Shown in pieces: positions 36,298-46,145 of a stretch of 64,000 bases of DNA. The stretch spans positions 1 to 64,000 of the forward strand of contig JAKVHY010000029.1 in NCBI GenBank assembly GCA_023284085.1. Reading direction: 5' to 3'. The position numbers and the translations under genes are program-made. The stretch comes from Shewanella benthica (lineage in GTDB: Bacteria > Pseudomonadota > Gammaproteobacteria > Enterobacterales > Shewanellaceae). Each line of letters begins with the position of its first letter. The first letter of the stretch is position 1. The notes below the pieces were generated by a model. That model did not search any database and was not told the DNA's origin. It saw only the letters and a program-made list of their open reading frames with translations.

Positions 36298-36626
36298 TAT
36301 ATAATCCTTTATCTAATCTTTTATCTGATCCCTCTACCAGCGGACAAAGCATTGCTCAATACATAGCTGAACTATGAGAACACCAGAAGATTTTAAGCGT
36401 AAGCCATCAAAAAGACAAAGAAATTATAATCATCGAGCTCATTTTCTCACTCATTATTTTTATCTGATGAGTGAAAGCCAAGTAGAAATAAACACTGAAC
36501 ACCTTGAGATATGCTCCTCCCTTCGCTTAAAGAGCATGCAAACCGATCACCATTACGTGATGTTTATGGCCCAAGCTACTAAAGTCAGGTTATAATACGC
36601 AGTCGAATCAAACTTGGAGTACACCT

Positions 36627-37964
36627 TTGCAATTTACCGATTTTTCACTGGATAAACGTCTGTTAGATACACTCGATCATATGGGCATTGAAACGCCTAC
36701 AGAGATCCAGCTGCAGGCTATACCAGTAGGTCTGTCAGGAAAAGACCTGATGGCGTCATCAAAAACAGGCTCAGGTAAAACCTTAGCGTTTTTGTTACCG
36801 GCGATGCAGAGGATAATTTCGACTAGGGCATTGAGCAAAAAAGATCCTAGAGTGTTGATTTTATTGCCAACACGAGAACTTGCCAACCAGGTTTATGGCC
36901 AGCTTCGTTTGTTAGTCGCCAACACGCAATACAAGGCGATGAAGATATTGGGCGGTGAGAACTTTAACGATCAGGCAAAGTTACTGGCTCGTGACCCACA
37001 CTTCGTGGTCGCGACTCCGGGTCGCTTAGCGGATCATCTCGCCCAGCACCATTTACATCTAAACGGCCTCGAACTGCTTATCTTAGATGAAGCAGACCGT
37101 ATGTTAGATCTCGGCTTTGCCGAACAGCTAAAAGCCATTAACAAGGCCGCCGATCATAAACGTCGCCAAACCTTGATGTTTTCGGCCACCTTAGATCATG
37201 GTCTGATTAATGATATTGCCGCCGAATTACTCAAGTCTCCTGAGCATGTGGATGTCGGCGCGGGTAATATCGAAAACCTAGATATTACCCAACGCATCTA
37301 TCTTGCGGATCACTTAGATCACAAGGAAGCCTTGCTCGACAGTATCTTAAACAATGAGACTCATAAGCAGATCATCATCTTCACCGCAACACGTGAAGAT
37401 ACCGACAGGTTAGCGACTAAATTAGCCGCATCCGGACACAAGACCGCATCACTAAGCGGTAACTTGAAGCAGAGTGCCCGCAACCAGATCATGGATCAAT
37501 TTAGCCGCGGCCTGCAAAAAATACTGGTCACCACAGATATAGCATCACGAGGACTCGATCTTCTCAATGTCTCCTTGGTGATTAACTTCGACATGCCAAA
37601 ATTTGCCGAAGAGTATGTGCACAGAATTGGTCGTACGGGTCGCGCCGGGGCTAAGGGTGATGCCATCTCTTTCGTCGGCCCTAAAGATTGGCTCAGCTTC
37701 AAGCAAATACAGGTATTCCTGCGTAAGACATTCGAATTCACGGTTATCGATGGTTTAGCCGCTAAATTCTCTGGCTTGAAAGATAAGCCAAAAACCGACA
37801 AGAGAACTAAGGCAACAGCCAAGAAAACCACGGCAAACAAAGCTAAGCGCAAGGCCAAGCCTAAGCCTAAGAAGCAAGATAAGCGCTTTATCACGGGTAT
37901 CGATATCGGTGATGCTCCAATGCTAAGAAAGCCAAAATCAAAACTTCAGGAAACACCTGATTAA
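36627..37964 (+). CDS. DEAD-box RNA helicase
   Basis: 445 residues from a TTG start with GGAG (36616-36619) seven bases before it; no ATG fits better. Helicase motifs in order: Q motif (TPTEIQLQAIP), I (SSKTGSGKT), Ia (PTRELANQ), Ib (TPGRL), II (LDEAD), III (SAT), IV (IIFTATRED), V (ATDIASRGLD form TTDIASRGLD) and VI (HRIGRTGRAG). A Lys-rich tail follows. It resembles the RhlE/SrmB group involved in ribosome assembly or mRNA decay. The 36298-36626 gap before it holds no convincing gene. Confidence 0.93.
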   Translation: MQFTDFSLDKRLLDTLDHMGIETPTEIQLQAIPVGLSGKDLMASSKTGSGKTLAFLLPAMQRIISTRALSKKDPRVLILLPTRELANQVYGQLRLLVANTQYKAMKILGGENFNDQAKLLARDPHFVVATPGRLADHLAQHHLHLNGLELLILDEADRMLDLGFAEQLKAINKAADHKRRQTLMFSATLDHGLINDIAAELLKSPEHVDVGAGNIENLDITQRIYLADHLDHKEALLDSILNNETHKQIIIFTATREDTDRLATKLAASGHKTASLSGNLKQSARNQIMDQFSRGLQKILVTTDIASRGLDLLNVSLVINFDMPKFAEEYVHRIGRTGRAGAKGDAISFVGPKDWLSFKQIQVFLRKTFEFTVIDGLAAKFSGLKDKPKTDKRTKATAKKTTANKAKRKAKPKPKKQDKRFITGIDIGDAPMLRKPKSKLQETPD

Positions 37965-38064
37965 ACAATTAAATAGCCGCTAAATTAGTTTGGCGACTGA
38001 GTATCAATTTACGATCGTCAGCTAACGTAACATAGCGTGATCAAGAATATTTTTAAGGGTAAAC

Positions 38065-38523
38065 ATGAGAGTTTGTGGCATAGAGTTAAAAGGCGGTGAA
38101 GCGGTAATTAGCCTGTTGAGCTATGAAGGCGAGACATTTAATATACCAGATTGTCGTCAGCAATCATTCATCATTTCACATTCAGAAACGACCGAATCAA
38201 TTCGTGATTTTCAATTCACTTTTAAGAAGTTAATGGAAGATTACCATGTCGATAAAATCGTGATCATCGCACGTGAGCAGAAAGGTAAAATGGCCGGTAG
38301 TGCCACCAGCTTCAAGGTCGAAGCCGCCATTCAGCTGCTCGACTTGCCGGTTATCTTAATTTCGCCAGTGACAGTCAAAGAGCGCCTGAAGCGCAATCCA
38401 CCTCAGGTTGATTTCGAAGGTCTGGGGCTAAAACGTTTCCAGAAGCCTGCATTTGATGCGGCATATGCTTACCATAATCAGCATATTTTTAATGTTTGGG
38501 GTGATGACCAAGCAGACAGCTAA
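38065..38523 (+). CDS. DUF3010 family protein
   Basis: 152 residues. It begins MRVCGIELKGGEAVISLLSY, a beta-hairpin start like those of RNase H-fold nucleases, followed by IVIIAREQKGKMAGSATSFK and ending DAAYAYHNQHIFNVWG. This is the gammaproteobacterial DUF3010 family. No function is established. It stands alone before a terminator. Confidence 0.82.
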   Translation: MRVCGIELKGGEAVISLLSYEGETFNIPDCRQQSFIISHSETTESIRDFQFTFKKLMEDYHVDKIVIIAREQKGKMAGSATSFKVEAAIQLLDLPVILISPVTVKERLKRNPPQVDFEGLGLKRFQKPAFDAAYAYHNQHIFNVWGDDQADS

Positions 38524-38569
38524 GTCTTTATGACTTATACCAATAGGTATTAAGCTGCTAAGTGAATAT

Positions 38570-38592
38570 GAGGGCTAAACGCCCTCTTTTTT
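38570..38592 (+). terminator. Terminator after the DUF3010 gene
   Basis: GAGGGC and GCCCTC pair around five bases and are followed by TTTTTT. Confidence 0.88.
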
Positions 38593-38627
38593 ATGCCTTT
38601 AAAAAACAACTTATATCAGATTAACTC

Positions 38628-39137
38628 ATGGAAAATCAGCTTAAATACCTCAACGGCTACCGCCAAGAAATAAAAGATCAAGTCGCTAGCTTACTTGAAA
38701 ATGGCAAACTTCAGTCTGTGCTGTTGAGCCGTCATGGGGATATCCACAATATTCGTACCGACAAGGCCCTATACGATTACACCATAGCAATAAAGAACCG
38801 CTACCTACGTAAGTCTCAGCCCCTGTCGAAAGTCCAATATGACGATAAAATTTCCCTCAGCCATCAGGCATTGGGATTACACTCCTTCGTATCCCGAGTT
38901 CAAGGCCGTAAGACTAAGGCGAAGAATGAAATTCGCATTTCATCACGACTAAAGCGTGTCCCTGAATCTCTGCTAAGAATGGTGGTGGTTCACGAATTGG
39001 CGCACCTGAAAGAGAAAGATCACAACAAGGCTTTCTATCAACTCTGTTGTCATATGGAAGGGGATTACCATCAGTTAGAGTTTGATCTTAGGCTGCTACT
39101 GACCTTAGTCGAACACGATCAGAACCCATACACCTAA
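38628..39137 (+). CDS. YgjP-like metallopeptidase (DUF45)
   Basis: 169 residues. The zinc motif is HELAHLKEKDHNKAFY: HExxH plus a third His six residues on, as in the WLM/DUF45 group. No signal peptide, so it is cytoplasmic. An RLKRVPESLLRMVVVHELAH helix leads into the active site. The substrate is unknown. Confidence 0.85.
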   Translation: MENQLKYLNGYRQEIKDQVASLLENGKLQSVLLSRHGDIHNIRTDKALYDYTIAIKNRYLRKSQPLSKVQYDDKISLSHQALGLHSFVSRVQGRKTKAKNEIRISSRLKRVPESLLRMVVVHELAHLKEKDHNKAFYQLCCHMEGDYHQLEFDLRLLLTLVEHDQNPYT

Positions 39138-39274
39138 TTGACATTAGGCCGTTGACTGTATTTATCTTGAGAGTAATACCTATCGAAATAAAGGCAGTGT
39201 TTCATGCACAAACGATTTATAAAGGGAACTCTTCAGGAGTTTAAGTATACATAGTCACCCTGTGATCTTGCTGC

Positions 39275-40123
39275 TCATATCAAGCTTAGGCTGAGTGCTT
39301 GCATCACCTTGTCTAAGCCGATTTTGGATGCTCTTAGTGCTTCTAGCGACGTTAGTCCGTCCGGACGCTCATCCTGCTCAATCACTAACCATTGGGTACC
39401 ACCCACCGCTATATTTGCCTTAAGCAGAGCCAACCAATCTGTTATATCCTCACCAATCAATGGCTTTAGCCCTAAAGGATTCTCCCCTTCTTTCGGCAGC
39501 TTGGCCTTATAGTGAGTGGTCACCGTTCTTCCTGGGTATTTTTTTATATATTTGATAGGATCCTGACCTGCATAAGTCACCCAGCCCACGTCCAGCTGTA
39601 GGATAAAGCTATCTTGAGTCATTTGGGCGATATGGTCCCAAAAGGTCGAACCTTGATATTGATTAAACTCATGCTGATGGTTATGAAACCCAGTCTTAAA
39701 ACCATACGCTTCAAGTGTTTTTTCAAGGGTATTAAGCTCATCAATAAACTCATTGAACTTAGTCTTATCCCAAGCTCGCTCATCCCAAGGCAGGATAAGC
39801 ACCTCAGCACCTATTGCCTGATAAAAGGCTACCGATTGCTCAAAATGCGCGTCATCAAACTGTGATAGTTGAATATGTGCCCCGCTCACCTCTAGGCCCA
39901 AACAATCCAGCATAGTCTTTAAGCCAATAGGGGAGTCTACATATGGACCAAATTCACCAGCAAACTCGACGCCTTCAAAGCCCATAGCAGCCAAGGTGGT
40001 AAGCGTACCAACAAAGTCTTCACTCAACTCAGTTTTTACAGAACAAAGCTGCACGCTTTGCTTAGGCAATAAGCCTCTAGCACTGCGACCCCCTACTTGC
40101 TCAGCCTTGACATGCTTATTCAT
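39275..40123 (-). CDS. Sugar phosphate isomerase/epimerase (AP endonuclease 2-like barrel)
   Basis: 282 residues of the xylose isomerase-like TIM barrel family: GFEGVEFAGEFG, GFKTGFHNHQHEF, ILQLDVGWVTYAGQDP and the metal-ligand end WLVIEQDERPDG. It lacks an obvious signal peptide. It is divergent from an AraC-type regulator and near a GH3 glycosidase, which suggests a role in breakdown or rearrangement of a sugar released by that enzyme. The sugar is not identifiable. Confidence 0.85.
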   Translation of the reverse strand: MNKHVKAEQVGGRSARGLLPKQSVQLCSVKTELSEDFVGTLTTLAAMGFEGVEFAGEFGPYVDSPIGLKTMLDCLGLEVSGAHIQLSQFDDAHFEQSVAFYQAIGAEVLILPWDERAWDKTKFNEFIDELNTLEKTLEAYGFKTGFHNHQHEFNQYQGSTFWDHIAQMTQDSFILQLDVGWVTYAGQDPIKYIKKYPGRTVTTHYKAKLPKEGENPLGLKPLIGEDITDWLALLKANIAVGGTQWLVIEQDERPDGLTSLEALRASKIGLDKVMQALSLSLI

Positions 40124-40237
40124 TCAAATGCCTCCAGAAGTAGATCACTGTTGCTAAACACAAAATTAATATAAGAAAGCACTGCCTGTCAGTATAGGTA
40201 AATATCTACAACAAAAACTCACCACCGCCACTGACAT

Positions 40238-40249
40238 GTAAGCGCTTTC
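40238..40249. promoter_or_regulatory. LacI-type operator-like sequence
   Basis: GTAAGCGCTTTC has the AAGCGCTT core (40240-40247) common to LacI-family sugar operators. It lies between the divergent isomerase and AraC genes. No LacI-family gene is in the window, so the regulator would be elsewhere. Confidence 0.4.
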
Positions 40250-40315
40250 TCGCTAGTATAAAGCCCATATAAGCTGACAAGATAATAAAATCAAAGAATG
40301 CTTTAGGGATAGGTA

Positions 40316-41494
40316 ATGAATACTGTGCTCTTTAATACCCACGATATAGTACTGCTGATCACCATATATCAGTGTGTACTATTCGCCCTCTTCCTGCTCA
40401 CCTTCAAGAAAGGCAATAAACAGAGCAATATATTATTGGCATTGTTTCTGCTGTCATATGCCGCAATCCCTCTCGATACATTAATCAATTATGGCGCCGC
40501 ATTCAGAGCCTATGTCATAGATATCTCTCCCAACATTTTTTACTTTTTTGGTAATGCCTATTGGCTAGAGTCTGTGTTTCTATTGTTCTATGTCCGCTCT
40601 ATGATCTATAAAGAATTCAGTTTAAAGAGGCAAGATGCACTGCTATTTGTGCCATTTCTGCTCTACTGTATATACGAAGTTAATATCTGGTATATGGTCG
40701 ATCACTCGAGCCAAGTGGCAATACTCAGCAACTACCAAGTGGCAGAAGAGCCACTATATTCACGCTTCATAGGTCTGTTCAGAGAGTGCTTTCGCTTGTT
40801 CTGTGGTGTACTTTGTCTGATTGAGCTTCAAGGCTATCAGGCTAAGATCAAAGATAAGTTTGCCAATATCGAGAGTGTCGATCTAACCTGGCTTAAAATT
40901 CTGGTGATAGGTTTTCTCTTCATCAGAGCCGATGCGATTTTGGTCTCTCTTGCCATGTTCTCTTCATTCGAATTCGATGTCATTATCGATTATGAGCGCT
41001 TAGGCCTTATCTCTAATTACACAGTGCTGCTGCTCATTAGCGTGCTTATCTTCTTCAGTCTTAGATTCTCCTCTGTGTTTAAAGGTATAGAGTCGAATGG
41101 AACGGTCACTTCCCCCTTGGACAAGTCCCCTATTGATCCTAGACTAATCGATAACATCTTGCTCTATATGAAAAATGAGAAACCTTACCTTAATCACTTG
41201 TTAACTTTAGATAATCTCGCAAACCAACTCAGTATCTCTCCCAGACATCTATCTCTGGCTATCAATCGACACTTTAAACAGAACTTTTTCGAATTCATCA
41301 ATGGCTATCGCATCGATGAGAGTAAGCAACTACTTCAGCTGAGCGTAAATAGTCGGGTGACCATGCTAAAAATAATGGATCAAGCCGGCTTTAACAGTAA
41401 AGCGACCTTTAATACTTTCTTCAAGAAATTAGTCGGCCTGACACCGACTCAATATCGTAAAGAACACTCAAAATCTGACATAAAAGCCGCTTAG
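40316..41494 (+). CDS. Membrane-bound AraC-family regulator
   Basis: 392 residues. The N-terminal 250 residues contain about seven hydrophobic segments (VLLITIYQCVLFALFLLTF, LLALFLLSYAAIPLDTLI, YFFGNAYWLESVFLLFYV and others). The C-terminal 100 form an AraC DNA-binding domain: LDNLANQLSISPRHLSLAIN, FFEFINGYRIDESKQLL and a second helix-turn-helix FNSKATFNTFFKKLVGLTP. Such proteins sense signals at the inner membrane. It probably controls the neighbouring sugar genes. Confidence 0.9.
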   Translation: MNTVLFNTHDIVLLITIYQCVLFALFLLTFKKGNKQSNILLALFLLSYAAIPLDTLINYGAAFRAYVIDISPNIFYFFGNAYWLESVFLLFYVRSMIYKEFSLKRQDALLFVPFLLYCIYEVNIWYMVDHSSQVAILSNYQVAEEPLYSRFIGLFRECFRLFCGVLCLIELQGYQAKIKDKFANIESVDLTWLKILVIGFLFIRADAILVSLAMFSSFEFDVIIDYERLGLISNYTVLLLISVLIFFSLRFSSVFKGIESNGTVTSPLDKSPIDPRLIDNILLYMKNEKPYLNHLLTLDNLANQLSISPRHLSLAINRHFKQNFFEFINGYRIDESKQLLQLSVNSRVTMLKIMDQAGFNSKATFNTFFKKLVGLTPTQYRKEHSKSDIKAA

Positions 41495-41573
41495 TACTCG
41501 CGGCTAATTAATCCACTGATGATTAAAAACTAAATACTCACCATGTTTTCAACAAACTCTCACTGGAGATTTA

Positions 41574-44186
41574 TCACTCCATGGGATAGCTAAAAACAGC
41601 TTTCTGGCGTATGTCCTCGACCGATGAACCTAGCATAACTTCAAATTCTCCTGGCTCTGCCAGCCAGTCATTTGTTTTGATATCCCAAAAAGACAGGTCG
41701 CGCTTATTAAGGATCATAGACACAAGCCCACTCTCACCCGCCCTCAGGGCTAGTTTGCTAAAGCCTTTAAGTTCTTTAATGGGCCGAGGAACACTGGCCT
41801 GCATATCATGTAAGTAAAGCTGTACCACTTCGCTGCCCTCTCGCTCTCCGATATTGGTTACCTGAACTGTCACCCTTATGATTTCATCAGCAGAGAGTGC
41901 ACTCGAGCTAAATTTGATATCACTGTATTCAAATTGTGTGTATGACAGTCCGTGGCCAAAAGGAAATAATGGCTTAATATTTTGCTGTTCGAACCAGCGG
42001 TAACCGATAAAGACTCCCTCCTTATAGAGAGATTCCTCGGCGTTATAATCATCCAATGCGATAGGCGCAGTGTCAGCAAGTTTAACCGGTAAGGTAATGG
42101 GCATCTTGCCACTTGGGTTCACATCACCGAAAAGGATATCGGCGTAGGCATTGCCCGCTTCCATGCCCCCATACCAACCCCAGACAATGGCTTTTGCCTG
42201 CTTAGCCCAAGGCATCTCGACCGCCGAGCCGCCATTTAAGAAGACGACTGTATTAGGGTGTGCAGCGATAAGTTTCGAAATCACCTCATCTTGACCATTG
42301 GGTAGCTTCATATCGACTCTGTCTATGGCTTCTCTGTCATCGGCGTGAGACAGGCCGCCAAAATAGATCACCGCATCGGCAGATTTCGCTGCAGATAAGT
42401 ACTCACTCTCAGGGGTAAACAAGGCGCCAGGGGCTTCCCATCCCAGCACCACACTGCCACTACCGTTATAATTAAGCTCGAAATTATACTTTTGATCCGC
42501 ATTGAGTATTATCGAATGCTCAATTACGGTTAGCGAATCGCTTTGATATGTGAGTACCAGCTCACCGTCGATGGATAAGCTAGCCTGACCTTCCAGTGCT
42601 AGCTTTAATTTATGACTTCCCGTGACTAGAGGCTTAATTAGGGTGTTAAGTAACACGTACTCAGCCAGACCAGGCTCGCTGACTTGATAAGCTGAGTTGG
42701 CTATCCAATCATCGGCTCTTAGCACGCTTTGATGCTGACTATCAGTAAAGCGTGTCAGCTCCCATTGAGGGGTTCCAGTCCAGTGGCGCGTCGCCATATA
42801 ATCTGTGGCAATGGGCGACACAGATGCACTGCTTTGAACTCGCATTACCGTTATTTCAACCTTGTCACCGAAACGGTTCTTGAGCCCTTGTACTGGTGAA
42901 ATTTCATAGAGTGGCTTCACTTCAGATGAACCACCACCTTGACTGTGGAGCATCTCAGCATTGGGACCCAAAACCAATATGCTCTTAAGCTCTTTCTCTT
43001 TAAGCGGCAGCACCTTGTCGTCATTTTTCAGCAAAACCACACCGTTAGCGATAATATTCCGCGCCGCTTGATGATGATCGCTAATATTACGCTGACCGGA
43101 CAGCCTATTCTTATCCATCATGCCTATGGTGAGCTGCACCCGAAGAATACGCCTGACTTTGTCATCGAGCACAGCCAGGGGCACCTTGCCAGACTCGATC
43201 ATCTCCAGCAGTGGCTGGGCTAAGAAGTAATCATCATAACTGTCGACATCTGTGCCCATCTCGATATCCAGGCCATTCATGGCGGCATCATAGGTATTGA
43301 TGTCCACATTCCAGTCGGTAAGCAGTACGCCTTTATAGCCCCATTCGCCTTTTAAGATATCCATAACCAGGTGCTTGCTCTGGTTAGCATTAGTACCGTA
43401 GTAACGATTATATGAGCCCATGATAGTTTGAGTGTTGCCCTCCTTGACCGCGGCTTCAAAGGCGGGAAGATAGATCTCACGTAGGGTTCGCTCATCGGGC
43501 TTAGCATCGACGCCGGTGCGATTCAGCTCTTGGGTATTAAGCGCATAATGTTTTACCGAGGCGGCTACATCGTTACTCTGAATCGCCTTCACTTGCGGTA
43601 CCACCAGCTTAGCCGCCAAATAGGGATCTTCGCCCAGGTACTCGAAGTTTCGGCCATAGAGTGGCAAACGCGCCAAGTTAACCCCAGGGCCTAAGATCAC
43701 ATCTTTGTTTCGATGGCGTGCCTCGCTGCCAAGCACATTGCCGTGAAGGGTCGCCATGTTCGGATCCCAGCTCGCCGCAACGGCCGTGAGTGGAGGAAGA
43801 TAAGTCGAGTAATCATCATTCCAATTTGCCGAGTTCCAACTATAACGTTCAATCTCATACCGCACCCCATGTGGCCCATCAGACATCCACATCTCATGGA
43901 TCCCGAGGCGTTCAACCGACGCGATTGAGAATTTGGCATTGGCGTGGGTTAAGGAGATTTTCTCCTCAAGGGTCAGCTGGGCAAGCAATGCCTCCACTCG
44001 TGTTTCAACCGTCGCCAACCGCTCCACTATCCGCTTATCATCTTGTTTTTTCTGATTGACTACCTGGCGATCGTCTAGTGTCTGCGGGCTTAGCTTTTGA
44101 GGTATTAGTGTTTGAGTGCTTTGGCTATTGTTACAAGCTGCTAATGCAGTCAGCGCTATAGCAAGAATAATCCCTGGTAACTTCAT
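41574..44186 (-). CDS. Glycoside hydrolase family 3 lipoprotein with PA14 domain
   Basis: 870 residues. The signal ends in a lipobox (LAAC, C18), so it is lipid-anchored in the envelope. The GH3 N-terminal barrel has KHYALN and the nucleophile Asp in LLTDWNVD (D291). The GH3 C-terminal domain is split by a PA14 domain (about 460-595, GEL...WEAPGALF) and is followed by a fibronectin III-like end (VTVQVTNIGEREGSEVVQLY). PA14-bearing GH3 enzymes are commonly beta-glucosidases acting on oligosaccharides. An AraC regulator and isomerase are adjacent. Confidence 0.93.
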   Translation of the reverse strand: MKLPGIILAIALTALAACNNSQSTQTLIPQKLSPQTLDDRQVVNQKKQDDKRIVERLATVETRVEALLAQLTLEEKISLTHANAKFSIASVERLGIHEMWMSDGPHGVRYEIERYSWNSANWNDDYSTYLPPLTAVAASWDPNMATLHGNVLGSEARHRNKDVILGPGVNLARLPLYGRNFEYLGEDPYLAAKLVVPQVKAIQSNDVAASVKHYALNTQELNRTGVDAKPDERTLREIYLPAFEAAVKEGNTQTIMGSYNRYYGTNANQSKHLVMDILKGEWGYKGVLLTDWNVDINTYDAAMNGLDIEMGTDVDSYDDYFLAQPLLEMIESGKVPLAVLDDKVRRILRVQLTIGMMDKNRLSGQRNISDHHQAARNIIANGVVLLKNDDKVLPLKEKELKSILVLGPNAEMLHSQGGGSSEVKPLYEISPVQGLKNRFGDKVEITVMRVQSSASVSPIATDYMATRHWTGTPQWELTRFTDSQHQSVLRADDWIANSAYQVSEPGLAEYVLLNTLIKPLVTGSHKLKLALEGQASLSIDGELVLTYQSDSLTVIEHSIILNADQKYNFELNYNGSGSVVLGWEAPGALFTPESEYLSAAKSADAVIYFGGLSHADDREAIDRVDMKLPNGQDEVISKLIAAHPNTVVFLNGGSAVEMPWAKQAKAIVWGWYGGMEAGNAYADILFGDVNPSGKMPITLPVKLADTAPIALDDYNAEESLYKEGVFIGYRWFEQQNIKPLFPFGHGLSYTQFEYSDIKFSSSALSADEIIRVTVQVTNIGEREGSEVVQLYLHDMQASVPRPIKELKGFSKLALRAGESGLVSMILNKRDLSFWDIKTNDWLAEPGEFEVMLGSSVEDIRQKAVFSYPME

Positions 44187-44283
44187 CTGTTCGCCTTATC
44201 GTTTTAGTTATAGCTATATTGATTCAAAATCAATGTGCTCAACAAAAGTAGCAAACCAGACGCGTCCATTCGACTAAACGCAG

Positions 44284-44337
44284 ACAAGTTGGTGAATTTG
44301 AACGTTCGACTTTACGTATGCAGAAAGTTGAACTTGT
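44284..44337. promoter_or_regulatory. Nested inverted repeats upstream of the GH3 gene
   Basis: GTTCGACTTT (44304-44313) and AAAGTTGAAC (44324-44333) match in nine of ten arm positions around ten bases. Outer arms ACAAGTT (44284-44290) and AACTTGT (44331-44337) also pair. The site lies 120-150 bases before the GH3 start and is a candidate operator. Apart from this and the hairpin at 44431, the 44187-44503 gap shows nothing. Confidence 0.4.
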
Positions 44338-44430
44338 AATCACTTGTTATTTAAAGATTAATCAACCACCCTTAGGCATGATATCAGCGATAATTCATAG
44401 ATATGAGTATAATTAAGAGATAAAAATAAC

Positions 44431-44458
44431 AAAAAAATATCAACCATAGGCTGATATT
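44431..44458 (-). terminator. Terminator after the M23 peptidase gene
   Basis: On the minus strand ATATCAGCC and GGTTGATAT pair around a short loop and are followed by a T7 run. Confidence 0.7.
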
Positions 44459-44503
44459 GTTAATCATTTGGTTTTATTGAGAGGCGTGAAGCAAACAGTA
44501 AGC

Positions 44504-45820
44504 TTAAGCCTGACCCATCATCATCTTACGTACCTTGACCAGTTGTTCGAACTCATTCATCTGCTTTTTAGACAGCTTACTGGACATAGGAATATTGGCT
44601 TTCATTGGGTTAACAGGACGACCATTAACATGAAACTCATAATGAAGATGCGGGCCGGTTATGCGCCCCGTGTTTCCCGAGAGGGCAATGACCTGGCCCC
44701 GAGTAACACGTTGTCCTTTATGAACTAAGGCTTTCGACAAATGCAGATAGCGAGTGCGGTACTTATTACCATGCTGTATCACCACATATTTACCGGCATA
44801 CCTATGGTTAGTCACCAGAGTGACGATACCATCACCGGGAGCGATGACCTTAGTGCCGATTGGCGTAGCGAAATCGGTACCATTATGAGGGGACGTCCGC
44901 CCAGTCACTGGGTGATGGCGATGACGATTAAAACGTGAGCTTATACGGTAGTTCTTCAGCAGCGGAATACGCTGAAACGCACGTGACAGACTGCGGCCTT
45001 GATCATCGTAAAAATTACCATCACTATTTTGAAAGGCGGTAATGTCACTGCGACCACGATGAATAGTGATACCTAGAATATCACTGGCCCCCGTTGCCGT
45101 GCCATCGATAAACTGATCGTTCATCAATACCGAGAATTGGTCACCGGCACGCAGATCCCTGGCAAAATTGAGCTTCTCTTTTAGCAGAGACTCGATGCGT
45201 TGGATCTCTCCAGCATTTAACCCTATCTTCTTGGCCGAAACATAGAAAGACCCATGGATCTCGCCTGAGACACTGCGATTGCGCCAGATCCCTTCGATAT
45301 TGATATCATCGGCATTGAAACTGCCGTCATCGAAGCGAGTAAACACCACTTGATGTGCCGCAGAGAAGTAGAGCTCTAATTTTTCAAGTTCTCCCTTGTC
45401 ATCGAGCCAGAACTTTATCTGGTTACCCGGCTTTAACGTATCTAATGCCAACACATTTAAGTCGGCCTCTAATACCCGGTACATGGTTTGCTGATCCACG
45501 CTAGCCTGCATGAAGAGCCCGCTCAGCGTATCGCCACTGGTGATCTTATGAATAAAATCTGGCCTTGTGATGATGTTATCTACTTGAGTCGTAGGTTTAA
45601 GCTGAGCAATCAAGGTGTCGATATCTAAATCGATCGGAATGCGCTGGGGCATCGATTCGTTATTCGTCGGCCATAAAATAGCTGCGGCGATGATGAGTCC
45701 CCCGCCCAGCATGATTTTTTTATTAATATTAGATTCTTGTAAAGACAAGAACGCCTGAATATTCGATAGAGGTGACTTTAAAAAAGCAACCTTAAGAAAT
45801 GAAAATTTACCCGTTCGCAA
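44504..45820 (-). CDS. M23 peptidoglycan endopeptidase, MepM-like
   Basis: 438 residues from a TTG start; the ribosome binding site is weak, so the start is uncertain. One membrane anchor is near residues 36-52 (MLGGGLIIAAAILW). An OapA/LysM-like segment follows (HKITSGDTLSGLFMQA). The C-terminal M23 domain has the zinc ligands in SPHNGTDFATPIG and HLHYEFHVNG with the third His in YRTRYLHLS. It cuts peptidoglycan cross-links during cell growth, like MepM/YebA. The 45821-46145 gap upstream holds nothing recognised. Confidence 0.9.
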   Translation of the reverse strand: MRTGKFSFLKVAFLKSPLSNIQAFLSLQESNINKKIMLGGGLIIAAAILWPTNNESMPQRIPIDLDIDTLIAQLKPTTQVDNIITRPDFIHKITSGDTLSGLFMQASVDQQTMYRVLEADLNVLALDTLKPGNQIKFWLDDKGELEKLELYFSAAHQVVFTRFDDGSFNADDINIEGIWRNRSVSGEIHGSFYVSAKKIGLNAGEIQRIESLLKEKLNFARDLRAGDQFSVLMNDQFIDGTATGASDILGITIHRGRSDITAFQNSDGNFYDDQGRSLSRAFQRIPLLKNYRISSRFNRHRHHPVTGRTSPHNGTDFATPIGTKVIAPGDGIVTLVTNHRYAGKYVVIQHGNKYRTRYLHLSKALVHKGQRVTRGQVIALSGNTGRITGPHLHYEFHVNGRPVNPMKANIPMSSKLSKKQMNEFEQLVKVRKMMMGQA

Positions 45821-46145
45821 CTTGTAGCCCCATCTAACTTATTTTGTTTTAGTACAAAAAACCTGAGCTATCCTGTCAACAAAGTGTCATCCATTCTTGG
45901 AGTGAGTGATATAAGTGGTGTTATATCAAAGCATGACACACGGTTTTGTTACATTTATATAAATTTGGCTTGTTCATCCATAGGGATAAGCAATCGAGAT
46001 AACTTATACCAAAATTAAGACAAAGTACAAACTGATCGACTAGAGAATTTTGAATAATTATTCTTAATGTGATTTAAATTGCATTGGAACTATCTAGTTG
46101 AACAGAACCAATGCGTTAATTAACTGACTTTGAGCAAGCACTCGT

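Noticed and set aside
36374..36595. 73-codon plus-strand ORF before the DEAD-box gene
   Set aside because: No ribosome binding site, no hydrophobic or domain pattern, and it ends just before the helicase start region.
43697..44059. Overlapping ORFs within the GH3 gene
   Set aside because: Shadows of a well-supported long gene on the minus strand.
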